Below are positions 8,559 through 15,822 of a stretch of DNA of 35,606 nucleotides, piece after piece. Position 1 is the first letter of the stretch. Each line of letters opens with the position of its first letter. The notes beneath the pieces are model-generated. The model was not told the origin of the DNA and did not search any database. It saw only the letters and a program-made list of their open reading frames with translations. Source of the stretch: Verrucomicrobiota bacterium (GTDB lineage Bacteria; Verrucomicrobiota; Verrucomicrobiia; Opitutales; Opitutaceae). The stretch lies in NCBI GenBank assembly GCA_030601755.1, contig JAUWBF010000034.1, positions 1-35,606 of the forward strand, read 5' to 3'. The position numbers and the translations under genes are program-made.

Positions 8559-8659
8559 TGGAGGCGGGGGCTGGAATCGTTCCGGGCGAAGCCCGAGGCA
8601 TTTCACCAGCTCGTGACGACGTTTGCGGCGTCGTGGCCTTCCCACTTGGCTACCCCGCC
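8559..8659 (-). ncRNA. tRNA-Cys-like RNA element between cysK and sbp
   Basis: Read on the minus strand, this 101-nt element begins with the acceptor strand GGCGGGG (8659-8653), TA, and the D-arm GCCAAGTGGGAAGGC. It ends with the matching acceptor strand CCCCGCC (8569-8563), U73 and CCA (8561-8559). The anticodon arm has six perfect pairs (ACGACG with CGTCGT) around the loop CCGCAAA. The anticodon is therefore GCA, but position 33 is C instead of the near-universal U. In place of the usual 4-5 nt variable loop there is a region of about 30 nt with the hairpin CGGGC-TTC-GCCCG. The T-arm is degraded: the loop reads AACGATT rather than TTCGATT, and only three of five stem pairs form. The element starts 18 nt after the cysK stop and ends 102 nt before sbp. 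The main cysteinyl-tRNA synthetase identity elements are kept, while features needed in the ribosome are not. Confidence 0.75.
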
Positions 8660-8677
8660 CGGGAAGGAGAGGGAGCC

Positions 8678-9652
8678 TCAGGGCCGGGTAAGCTCCGAGA
8701 TGTCGTCGCTCTCGGCGTCGACCTCGGCGAAGAGCCAGGTGGAGAGGTAGCGCTCCGAGGAGGAGGGGACGATGACGACGATGCGTTTGCCGGCGTTCTC
8801 GTCGCGTTTGGCGAGTTGCAGCGCGGCCCAGACGGCGGCGCCGGAGCTGATGCCGACGGGAATGCCGTCGAGCGTGTTGACCTGCCGCGAGACGGGGCCG
8901 GAGTCCTCCTCCTTCACCTGGATGATCTCGTCGATCACGTCGGTGTTGAGGATGCTCGGGACGAAGCCGGCGCCGATGCCCTGGAGTTTGTGCGGGCCGG
9001 GCTGGCCGCCGGAGAGCACGGGCGAGCTGGCGGGCTCGACGGCGACGATGCGGATGTCGGGATTGCGCTCGCGGAGCACCTCGCCGACGCCGGTGACGGT
9101 GCCGCCGGTGCCGACGCCGGAGACGACGATGTCGACCTTGCCGTCGGTGTCGCGCCAGATCTCCTCGGCGGTGGTCTGCCGGTGGATGGCGGGGTTGTCG
9201 GGGTTGGCGAATTGCTGCAGGACGACGCTGTTGGGGATCTGCTTGTTCAGTTCCTCGGCCTTGGCGATGGCGCCCTTCATGCCCTTCGGGCCCTCGGTGA
9301 GGACGAGCCGCGCGCCGAGGATCTTGAGCAGCTTGCGCCGTTCGAGCGACATGGTCTCGGGCATGGTGAGGATGAGCTTGAGACCCTTGGCGGCGGCCAC
9401 GAAGGCGAGCGCGATGCCGGTGTTGCCGGAGGTGGGCTCGATGAGGACGGTGTCCTGGTTGATGCGGCCGGAGCGCAGGGCCTGGTCGATCATGTTGAAG
9501 CCGATGCGGTCTTTGACGGACGAGAGCGGGTTGAAGAACTCCAGCTTGAGCAGGATCTCGGCCTTGGCGCCATGGACGGCGGCGGTGCGATTAAGGCGGA
9601 CCAGCGGGGTGTTGCCGATGGTCTCGGTGATGTCGTTGTGGATTTTTGCCAT
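8678..9652 (-). CDS. cysK: Cysteine synthase A
   Basis: This 324-residue O-acetylserine (thiol)-lyase condenses O-acetylserine with sulfide to give cysteine, using PLP. It shows the classic CysK order: [10 protein letters not shown], the PLP lysine in SSVKDRIG (Lys47), the substrate loop [11 protein letters not shown], the phosphate clamp [13 protein letters not shown], and the C-terminal SSSERYLST. Its length is normal for CysK. It follows the HPr-like gene by 27 bp and is followed after 18 nt by the tRNA-Cys-like element. Its place among sulfate transport genes supports assimilation of imported sulfate into cysteine. Confidence 0.95.
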   Translation of the reverse strand: MAKIHNDITETIGNTPLVRLNRTAAVHGAKAEILLKLEFFNPLSSVKDRIGFNMIDQALRSGRINQDTVLIEPTSGNTGIALAFVAAAKGLKLILTMPETMSLERRKLLKILGARLVLTEGPKGMKGAIAKAEELNKQIPNSVVLQQFANPDNPAIHRQTTAEEIWRDTDGKVDIVVSGVGTGGTVTGVGEVLRERNPDIRIVAVEPASSPVLSGGQPGPHKLQGIGAGFVPSILNTDVIDEIIQVKEEDSGPVSRQVNTLDGIPVGISSGAAVWAALQLAKRDENAGKRIVVIVPSSSERYLSTWLFAEVDAESDDISELTRP

Positions 9653-9679
9653 GATTGGGCGCGGGTTGCTGGGTTTGGG

Positions 9680-9976
9680 TTATCGGGACGCGGGTTCGAA
9701 GGAGCGCGCGAAGAGCGCGCGAAGATCGTGCAAAAGCGTGTCGGCACCGGGCCCGGCGACGGTGAAGAGCACGCGGTCACCCGGCTCGGCGGCGAGCATG
9801 AGGAGGGCGAAGATGTCTTTGGCGTCGGCTTCGATGTCGCCGCACCGCACCGTCACCGGACCATCATGCCGGCGGGTGAGGGCGACGACCTGGTTGGCCG
9901 GACGGACGTGCAAGCCGTGGCGGTTGGCCACGACAAACTCCTCCTGCAGCGTGGGTGTTGGCTCGGAGCCGGACAT
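9680..9976 (-). CDS. HPr-family phosphocarrier-like protein
   Basis: This 98-residue protein matches HPr (about 85-90 residues) over its length. The active-site histidine is present in HGLHVRPA (His23, followed by the conserved Arg and Pro). The regulatory serine region reads AKDIFALLML, where HPr normally has KSI followed by a hydrophobic run. The residue at the Ser46 position is thus Asp (Asp54). HPr carries phosphate between enzyme I and PTS partners, and Ser46 phosphorylation controls this in many bacteria. Here the position is a permanent acid. The gene lies between cysA and cysK, 19 bp from cysA, an unusual place for HPr. A regulatory role in the sulfur cluster is possible, but the partner is unknown. 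Confidence 0.85.
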   Translation of the reverse strand: MSGSEPTPTLQEEFVVANRHGLHVRPANQVVALTRRHDGPVTVRCGDIEADAKDIFALLMLAAEPGDRVLFTVAGPGADTLLHDLRALFARSFEPASR

Positions 9977-9995
9977 GGTTACAACGCGTTGATTT

Positions 9996-11084
9996 TCAGA
10001 TGCCGTGGCCGGAATCGGTGGTCGCGGCGTGCGCGTCGTCGGGAACGACGTCGCGCTCGGTGTAGCTGCCGGCGGGGAAGAGTCGGATGTGGCGGAAAAC
10101 GATCCAGGCTTCGTCGCCGACCTTCAGGTCGAGTTCCCGGAGACGTGCGCGCGACACCTCCGCGTCGATCGTGTCGTGGTTGTCGGCGCGCACCAGCGTC
10201 ACGCGTCCGCTGCTGCCGGCCGAGAAGATGTGCGCGACGCGGGCGTGAATGGAGTGCTCGCCGGCGGGCTCGCGGCGGATGTCCACGTCGTGCGGGCGCA
10301 CGTAGAGGGCGTTGTCTCCGGTGCCGGGCAGCGGATTGCGAGCGGGGGTGAAGCGGTTCACGTTGCCCAAAAACTCGATGACGAACGGCGAGGCGGGCTG
10401 GTCGTAGACCTCCTGCGGCGTGCCGACCTGCTTCACCTTGGCGTGGTTCATGACGACGACCTCGTCGGCGAGTTCGAGCGCCTCCTCCTGGTCGTGGGTC
10501 ACGAAGACGGTGGTCAGACCAATCTCGTCGTGGAAACGGCGCAACCAGCCGCGCAGCTCCTTGCGCACCTGGGCGTCGAGCGCGCCGAAGGGCTCGTCGA
10601 GCAGGAGCACCTTGGGCTGCACGGCGAGCGCACGGGCGAGGGCCACGCGCTGCCGCTGGCCGCCGGAGAGCTGGGACGGGTAACGGCCGCCGACGTCGGG
10701 CAGCTGGATGAGACGCAGCAACTCGTCGACGCGCACGGCGATCTCGGCCTTCGAGGGGCGGTCCTTGCGCGGCAGCACGGTGAGGCCGAAGGCGATGTTC
10801 TCGGCGACGGTCATGTGCCGGAAGAGCGCGTAGTGCTGGAAGACGAAGCCGACGCCGCGACGGCCGGCCGGCGTGTCGGTGACGTCCTCGCCGTGAAACT
10901 CGACGCGGCCCGAGCCGCGGTCGGCGAAGTCGAGCCCAGCGAGGATGCGCAGCAGGGTCGTCTTGCCCGAGCCGGAGGGACCGAGCAGGGCGACGAGCTT
11001 GCCGTCGGGCACGTGCAGGTCGACGGCGTCGAGGGCCTTGGTGCGGCCGAAGGTCTTGGTGATGGCGGTGGCGGTGATGCTCAT
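9996..11084 (-). CDS. cysA: Sulfate ABC transporter ATP-binding protein CysA
   Basis: This 362-residue cytoplasmic ATPase powers sulfate import. Its motifs occur in order: Walker [10 protein letters not shown] (residues 35-43), Q-loop VFQHYALF, signature [15 protein letters not shown], Walker [13 protein letters not shown] and switch His in [12 protein letters not shown]-terminal TOBE-like domain of about 120 residues contains VRPHDVDI and is typical of CysA. It is the only ATPase gene in a cluster with two CysT/CysW pairs, so it may serve both. It is separated from the upstream cysW by a 150-bp gap holding a large inverted repeat. Confidence 0.95.
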   Translation of the reverse strand: MSITATAITKTFGRTKALDAVDLHVPDGKLVALLGPSGSGKTTLLRILAGLDFADRGSGRVEFHGEDVTDTPAGRRGVGFVFQHYALFRHMTVAENIAFGLTVLPRKDRPSKAEIAVRVDELLRLIQLPDVGGRYPSQLSGGQRQRVALARALAVQPKVLLLDEPFGALDAQVRKELRGWLRRFHDEIGLTTVFVTHDQEEALELADEVVVMNHAKVKQVGTPQEVYDQPASPFVIEFLGNVNRFTPARNPLPGTGDNALYVRPHDVDIRREPAGEHSIHARVAHIFSAGSSGRVTLVRADNHDTIDAEVSRARLRELDLKVGDEAWIVFRHIRLFPAGSYTERDVVPDDAHAATTDSGHGI

Positions 11085-11107
11085 GATCGGATGGATTTAA
11101 AATTTGG

Positions 11108-11216
11108 GCCACAGAGGACACGGAGCTCGGACACAGAGGGCACAGAGAACGGAAGGTTTGGTTTTAAATGGTTTGTCTCCGTGAACTCCGTGTCGGGGCT
11201 CCGTGATCTCCGTGGC
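11108..11216 (-). repeat. Imperfect inverted repeat of phased hexamers between cysW and cysA
   Basis: Two 40-bp arms (11108-11147 and 11177-11216) are inverted copies matching at 31 of 40 positions, around a 29-bp spacer. Each arm is made of short units such as ACAGAG and ACGGAG, mostly repeated every 9 bp. The RNA would form a long hairpin within the sulfur transcript. There is no T-tract typical of an intrinsic terminator. The architecture recurs at 23867-24315, 25869-25958 and 28777-29069 with different hexamers. Confidence 0.85.
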
Positions 11217-11234
11217 TAAAAGGCAGGTTTCTTC

Positions 11235-12110
11235 TCAACCATGCCGGCGGGCGTGGGCCCACTCGACGGCGGACTTGAGGACGAGGGTGACGATGGCGAG
11301 CAGCGCGAGCAGCGAGGCCGCGGCGAAGGCGCCGACGAACTGGTATTCGTTGTAGAGGATCTCGACGTGCAGCGGCAGGGTGTTGGTCTCGCCGCGGATG
11401 TGTCCTGAAACAACGGATACGGCGCCGAATTCGCCCATCGCGCGGGCGTTGCACAGGATGACGCCGTAGAAGAGGCCCCACTTGATGTTGGGCAGGGTCA
11501 CGCGGAAAAAGGTCTGCCAGCCGTTGGCGCCGAGGGTGACGGCGGCGTATTCCTCGTCCTTGCCCTGCGCCTGCATGAGCGGGATGAGCTCGCGGGCGAC
11601 GAAGGGGAAGGTGACGAAGATCGTCGCCAGCACGATGCCGGGCACCGCGAAGACGATACGGATGTCGTGCTCCGAGAGCCACGGGCCGAACCAGCCATGC
11701 GCGCCGAAGACGAGCACGTAGATGAGGCCCGAGATGACCGGCGACACGGCGAACGGCAGGTCGATCAGCGTGATCAGCAGGCTCTTGCCGGGGAACTCGA
11801 ACTTGGCGACGGCCCAGGCGGCGGCGACGCCGAAGACGAGGTTGGCCGGCACCGCGATGGCGGCGGTGAGCAGCGTGAGCCGCAGCGCGTGCCAGCCGTC
11901 GGGATCGTTGAAGGACTCGAGGTAGGCGCCCACGCCGCGCCGCAGCGCCTCGGCGAAGACCGAGACCAGCGGCAGCAACAGGAAGCTCGCGAGGAAGAGG
12001 AACGCCACGCCCATCAGCGTGAGCCGCAGCCAGAGCGGGTCGCGCAGGGCGCGCGGGCGGACCACGGGGGCGGAGACGGTGCGTTGGAGATTGGACAATG
12101 CGGAGGCCAT
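11235..12110 (-). CDS. cysW: Sulfate ABC transporter permease CysW (set 1)
   Basis: This 291-residue inner-membrane permease has a hydrophilic N-terminus of about 28 residues and then about six membrane segments. The conserved loop reads NARAMGEFGAVSVVSGHIRG, followed by TNTLPLHVEILYNEYQF, the CysW block. It follows cysT by 16 bp and pairs with it in the transporter. It is similar throughout to the CysW at 5760-6596, but the proteins differ at many positions, so the two sets are old paralogues. The inverted repeat at 11108-11216 follows its stop codon. Confidence 0.93.
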   Translation of the reverse strand: MASALSNLQRTVSAPVVRPRALRDPLWLRLTLMGVAFLFLASFLLLPLVSVFAEALRRGVGAYLESFNDPDGWHALRLTLLTAAIAVPANLVFGVAAAWAVAKFEFPGKSLLITLIDLPFAVSPVISGLIYVLVFGAHGWFGPWLSEHDIRIVFAVPGIVLATIFVTFPFVARELIPLMQAQGKDEEYAAVTLGANGWQTFFRVTLPNIKWGLFYGVILCNARAMGEFGAVSVVSGHIRGETNTLPLHVEILYNEYQFVGAFAAASLLALLAIVTLVLKSAVEWAHARRHG

Positions 12111-12126
12111 GGCGGGGCGGGAAGGT

Positions 12127-12951
12127 TCAGGCGATGCGGCGGGCGCGACGCTGGAGGAGATTGATGAGCAGCAGCAGGACGAAGGAGACGATCAGCATGA
12201 CCACCGCGATGGCGGTGGCGCCGGCGTAGTCGTATTGCTCCAGTTTGGTGATGATGAGCAGCGGGGTGATCTCGGTCTTCATCGGCATGTTGCCGGAGAT
12301 GAAGACGACCGAGCCGTATTCGCCTAGCGCGCGGGCGAAGGCCATGGCGAAGCCGGTGGTCAGGGCGGGCAGCAGCGGCGGCAACACCACGCGGGCCAGC
12401 GTCTGCAGGCGGTTGGCGCCGAGCGTGGCCGAGGCTTCCTCGAGCTCGGGCTCGAGTTCCTCGATGACGGGCTGGAGCGTGCGCACCACGAAGGGCAGAC
12501 CGATGAAGGTGAGCGCCACGAACACGCCGACGCGGGTGAACGCCACCTGCATGCCGTGCGGCTCGAGCCACTGCCCCACCCAGCCGTTCTTCGAATAGAT
12601 GGCGGTCAACGCGATGCCGGCGACGGCGGTCGGCAGCGCGAAGGGCAGGTCCACCAGCGCGTCGATGACGCGCCGGCCGGGGAAGGGATAGCGCACCAGC
12701 ACCCACGCGACGACCAGGCCGAAGACGGCGTTGACCGCCGCCGCGGCCAGGGAGGCGCCGAAGCTGAGCTTGTAGGAGGCGACCACCCGCGGGTCGGACA
12801 CGGCCGCCGTGAACTCGGCCCAGGTGAGACCGGCGATCTCGATGAAGGCCGCCGCGAGCGGCACAAGCACGATGAGGCTCAGGTAAACGAGCGTGAAGCC
12901 GAGCGATAACCCGAAGCCGGGCAGGACGGAGCGATGGCGCGAGGAGGACAT
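12127..12951 (-). CDS. cysT: Sulfate ABC transporter permease CysT/CysU (set 1)
   Basis: This 274-residue membrane permease carries LPFALPTAVAGIALTAIY, then the ATPase-contact loop FARALGEYGSVVFISGNMP, then TEITPLLIITKLEQYDYAGA. All three are CysT blocks. Its ATG at 12951 lies 10 bp after the stop of the M14 hydrolase gene, so the hydrolase and the permeases are probably co-transcribed. It forms the channel with the adjacent CysW and would receive substrate from the binding protein at 14708-15709. Confidence 0.93.
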   Translation of the reverse strand: MSSSRHRSVLPGFGLSLGFTLVYLSLIVLVPLAAAFIEIAGLTWAEFTAAVSDPRVVASYKLSFGASLAAAAVNAVFGLVVAWVLVRYPFPGRRVIDALVDLPFALPTAVAGIALTAIYSKNGWVGQWLEPHGMQVAFTRVGVFVALTFIGLPFVVRTLQPVIEELEPELEEASATLGANRLQTLARVVLPPLLPALTTGFAMAFARALGEYGSVVFISGNMPMKTEITPLLIITKLEQYDYAGATAIAVVMLIVSFVLLLLINLLQRRARRIA

Positions 12952-12961
12952 AGATGAAAAC

Positions 12962-13762
12962 TCAGAGGTTGATCGCGTGGGCGAGGAACACGCGGTATTC
13001 GTCGAGCACCGTGAGCAGCGCGGTGACGGCCGCCTCGACCTGGAGGTCGAGCGGGGCGAGCGCGGGTGTCTCGAAGATCAGGTCGAAGGGGCGCGGACTG
13101 ACGCCCGGCGCCGCGGAGAGCACGCCGACGTAGCACTGCGCGAGCAGGCCCTCGCGGGCGGAGAAACCGTCGATGACCGCGGTGCGGTTGCGCGGCAGGA
13201 CGCGTTCGGCCGCGTGCAACGCGGGCTGCAGCAGCGCCTCGTTGAGCACCCGGCCGTGCGCATAACCATAGATGCCGTCGCTGGTGTCGTCGGCGTGCAG
13301 CGTGATGAGTCCGGCAAAGGCGTTGCCGCGCAGTTCGCGCTCCATGAGACGCACCTCGGGATGCGCGGAGCCGCGCCAAAACTCGCGGTTGAGGTCGACG
13401 CCGTCGCGGTTGTGGCGGGTGCCGTCCTCGTAGCCGGTGGGATTGATCACCGGGTAGATGACCAGTTCGTAACCCGCCGCGGCCGAAGGCTCCGCGATCA
13501 GCGTCTCCACGAGGGCGACGAGCGCGTGCACGCCGGCCGGCTCGTCGCCGTGCAGGCCGCCGAAGATGCCGATGCGGATCGGATCGTGCGCGGCCGGCGG
13601 ACCGAGGAAGAGGATGCGCGGGATGCCGTAGGTCCTGCCGTCGCGGACAAAGGAGCCCGCCATGGACACGATCACCTCCGGGCAAAGCTCCGCCAACTCG
13701 AGGAGCGGGCCGAGCAAGGCGCGCAGATCGCGCGAAAGCGGAGGTGAGGACAGTGGTTCCAT
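12962..13762 (-). CDS. M14-family (aspartoacylase/succinylglutamate desuccinylase-like) zinc hydrolase
   Basis: This 266-residue protein has all M14 catalytic elements. The zinc ligands are His71 and Glu74 in GGLHGDEPAG and His156 in ITLHADDT. The substrate-binding Asn-Arg is in VDLNREFW (residues 125-126), and the general base is Glu231 in IFETP. There is no signal peptide. The ATG at 13762 is chosen because the longer frame upstream lies inside the neighbouring gene in another frame. M14 relatives of this size remove acyl or peptide groups from amino acids. It lies between a degenerate paralogue and cysT. Release of a cysteine or other sulfur amino acid from an imported conjugate is a plausible role, but it is an inference. 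Confidence 0.75.
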   Translation of the reverse strand: MEPLSSPPLSRDLRALLGPLLELAELCPEVIVSMAGSFVRDGRTYGIPRILFLGPPAAHDPIRIGIFGGLHGDEPAGVHALVALVETLIAEPSAAAGYELVIYPVINPTGYEDGTRHNRDGVDLNREFWRGSAHPEVRLMERELRGNAFAGLITLHADDTSDGIYGYAHGRVLNEALLQPALHAAERVLPRNRTAVIDGFSAREGLLAQCYVGVLSAAPGVSPRPFDLIFETPALAPLDLQVEAAVTALLTVLDEYRVFLAHAINL

Positions 13763-13796
13763 GGCGGGAAACGGTGATGGCGCGGCCGGCGACCGA

Positions 13797-14612
13797 TCAG
13801 ATGTGCCAGGCGTGGGCGTCAAAGCCGCGCACGCGGATGATGACCGAGCGCAGGATGCGGGCGACCGCCTCGCGGTGCAGGCCGGCGTTCCATCCGCCGG
13901 GGACGCGCACCGTGATCTCGAACGGCGAGACGGGCAGGTCGTCGACCAGCGAGAGCGGGCCGTAGGGTTCGCGGTCGCGGGCGGGCGCGCCTTCCCAGCG
14001 CACGGCCCAGGGCGAGAAGTCCTCGGATGTGAGCAGCTCCACGCCGCTGCTGGCGGCGGTGGCGTCGGGGCCGGCGTTGAGGGAAACGGTGAGCTCATCC
14101 ACGGTGTGGTCGGTGCGCAGGCGGATGAACCCGTGGTAGCCGCGCACGCGGGCGTCCTTGGCCAGCAGGTCGATCTCCGGATGGTCCGGATAGCTCCAGT
14201 TGGAGCGGACGAGGTGACGCGACGCGGAGCCCGGAGCGCGGCCGAGCACGTCGACCTCCGGGAAAAAAGAGATGTTCAAGCCCGCACCAAGGTCGGGCGT
14301 GAGCGCAAGGCGTTCGAGGAAGTGCAGCAGCGCGGCGGAACCGGCGGTGTCGCGCGCCTCCTCGCCCGCGTAGACGGCCAGACGGAGCGAGTGGTCCGAG
14401 CTGTGCGGACCGAAATAGACGAAGCGCGGCAGCGCGTGGCGGCGCCCGGCGTGGTGAAATGGTCCGAGCGGAGAGGCGAAGACGTGCCGCGAATTTTGCG
14501 CGAGCCGGTAGAGCTGCTCGAGCGACGAGTCCGGAGCGGAGGGCGAGACGGGACGCGGCGGGGTGAGCGCGAGGCGCGGATGGTCGGCATGACGATGAAA
14601 GAAAGTGGTCAT
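13797..14612 (-). CDS. Catalytically dead M14-family paralogue
   Basis: This 271-residue protein aligns with the adjacent M14 hydrolase: PRFVYFG matches PRILFLG, and GFIRLRTDHT matches GLITLHADDT. Every catalytic position is changed: zinc His71 corresponds to Glu85, Glu74 to Asp88, His156 to Arg166, and the base Glu231 to Arg236 in TVRVP. The frame is intact, with no stops or frameshifts, and the core alignment is collinear. It therefore looks like a maintained pseudoenzyme rather than a decaying gene. It lies 34 bp upstream of the active copy in the same direction. It could be a regulatory or binding partner. No specific function can be assigned. Confidence 0.6.
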   Translation of the reverse strand: MTTFFHRHADHPRLALTPPRPVSPSAPDSSLEQLYRLAQNSRHVFASPLGPFHHAGRRHALPRFVYFGPHSSDHSLRLAVYAGEEARDTAGSAALLHFLERLALTPDLGAGLNISFFPEVDVLGRAPGSASRHLVRSNWSYPDHPEIDLLAKDARVRGYHGFIRLRTDHTVDELTVSLNAGPDATAASSGVELLTSEDFSPWAVRWEGAPARDREPYGPLSLVDDLPVSPFEITVRVPGGWNAGLHREAVARILRSVIIRVRGFDAHAWHI

Positions 14613-14660
14613 GATGGTTTCCTCGTTCGGGGTTCGGATGGGCGGATCGGAAATGGCCGG

Positions 14661-14686
14661 CCGGCGACGCGGGTTCGCGCCGCCGG
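14661..14686 (-). other. Stable 11-bp hairpin after sbp (set 1)
   Basis: The minus strand reads CCGGCGGCGCG, AACC, CGCGTCGCCGG. This is an 11-pair stem (one G-U) with a 4-nt loop, 22 nt after the stop of the sulfate-binding protein gene. No T-tract follows, so it is not a canonical terminator. Its place between a binding-protein gene and downstream genes fits a 3' RNA stabiliser or partial attenuator that lets the binding protein be made in excess. Confidence 0.6.
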
Positions 14687-14707
14687 TCGGCTCGATGGAG
14701 CGCGGGA

Positions 14708-15709
14708 TTACTTTTTCAGATAAATCTGGTCGAAGGTGCCGCCGTCGGCGAAGTGGGTCTTCTGAGCCTTCTGCCAGCCGCCGAACTCGTCATCGATGTT
14801 GACGAGCTTGACCTCGGGAAAACGGGCCACGTCGGCCGGGTCGGCGTGCTCGGGGTGAATCGGGCGGTAGTAGTGCTTGGCGGCGATACGCTGGCCGTCC
14901 GGTGAGTAGAGATACTCGAGGTAGGCCTGCGCCACGGCGAGGTTGCCCTTCTTCTTCGCGTTGGCGTCGACGACGGTGACGGGCGGCTGGGCGAGGATGC
15001 TCAGCGAGGGCACGATGATCTCGAACTCGCCCTTGCCGAGTTCGTTGAGCGCGAGGAAGGCCTCGTTTTCCCACGAGAGGAAGACGTCGCCGATGCCGCG
15101 CTGCACGAAGGTCGTGGTGGCGCCGCGCGCGCCGGAGTCGAGCACGGGCACGTTTTTGAAGAGCTTGGTCACGAAGTCGCGGGCGGCGTCGTCGGAACCG
15201 TATTTATTTTTCGCATACGCCCACGCGGCGAGGTAGTTCCAGCGGGCGCCGCCGGAGGTCTTTGGGTTGGGCGTGATGACGCCGACGCCGGGTTTCACGA
15301 GGTCGTCCCAGTCCTTGACGCCGAGGGGGTTGCCCTTGCGCACGAGGAAGACGATGGTGCTGGTGTAGGGCGAGCTGGCGTTGGGCAGGCGCTTTTGCCA
15401 GTCGGCGGGGAACTTGCCGGTCTTTTCCGCGATGGCGTCGATGTCGTAGGCGAGCGCGAGGGTGACGACGTCGGCGGCGAGGCCGTCGATGACGGCGCGG
15501 GCCTGCTTGCCGGCGCCGCCGTGGGACTGGCGGATGGTGACGGTGTCGCCGGTCTCGGCCTTGTAGTGCTCGGCGAAGGACTTGTTGAACTCGACGTAGA
15601 GTTCGCGCGTGGGGTCGTAGGAGACGTTGAGAAGCTCGTAGTTTTTGGCCGAGGCGACGGCGGCGAGCGCGGTCGCGGCGAGGAGGGTGGTGATGGTCTT
15701 GAGTTTCAT
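14708..15709 (-). CDS. sbp: Periplasmic sulfate/thiosulfate-binding protein (set 1)
   Basis: This 333-residue protein starts at ATG 15709 with a signal peptide ([21 protein letters not shown]). Family blocks are [65 protein letters not shown] and [19 protein letters not shown]. It binds sulfate or thiosulfate in the periplasm for the CysTW pair encoded at 11235-12951. The two M14-type genes intervene between it and the permeases. It follows the porin gene by 113 bp, a gap with a short GC-rich palindrome (GAGGGG…CCCCTC) but no clear promoter. Confidence 0.94.
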   Translation of the reverse strand: MKLKTITTLLAATALAAVASAKNYELLNVSYDPTRELYVEFNKSFAEHYKAETGDTVTIRQSHGGAGKQARAVIDGLAADVVTLALAYDIDAIAEKTGKFPADWQKRLPNASSPYTSTIVFLVRKGNPLGVKDWDDLVKPGVGVITPNPKTSGGARWNYLAAWAYAKNKYGSDDAARDFVTKLFKNVPVLDSGARGATTTFVQRGIGDVFLSWENEAFLALNELGKGEFEIIVPSLSILAQPPVTVVDANAKKKGNLAVAQAYLEYLYSPDGQRIAAKHYYRPIHPEHADPADVARFPEVKLVNIDDEFGGWQKAQKTHFADGGTFDQIYLKK

Positions 15710-15822
15710 GATGGTGTGTATGGAGGGGTGGTGGCGGGAAGAGATGACGAGGGGAGCGGGGGCGCCCCCCTCGCCTTTCACAAGCCGATCAAACGACTTG
15801 GGCGGTCGCCGCGCGGTGCGGC

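Noticed and set aside
8559-8659. Ordinary functional tRNA-Cys gene
   Set aside because: C33, the degenerate T-arm and the long variable region are not compatible with a normal elongator tRNA, so it is reported as tRNA-like.
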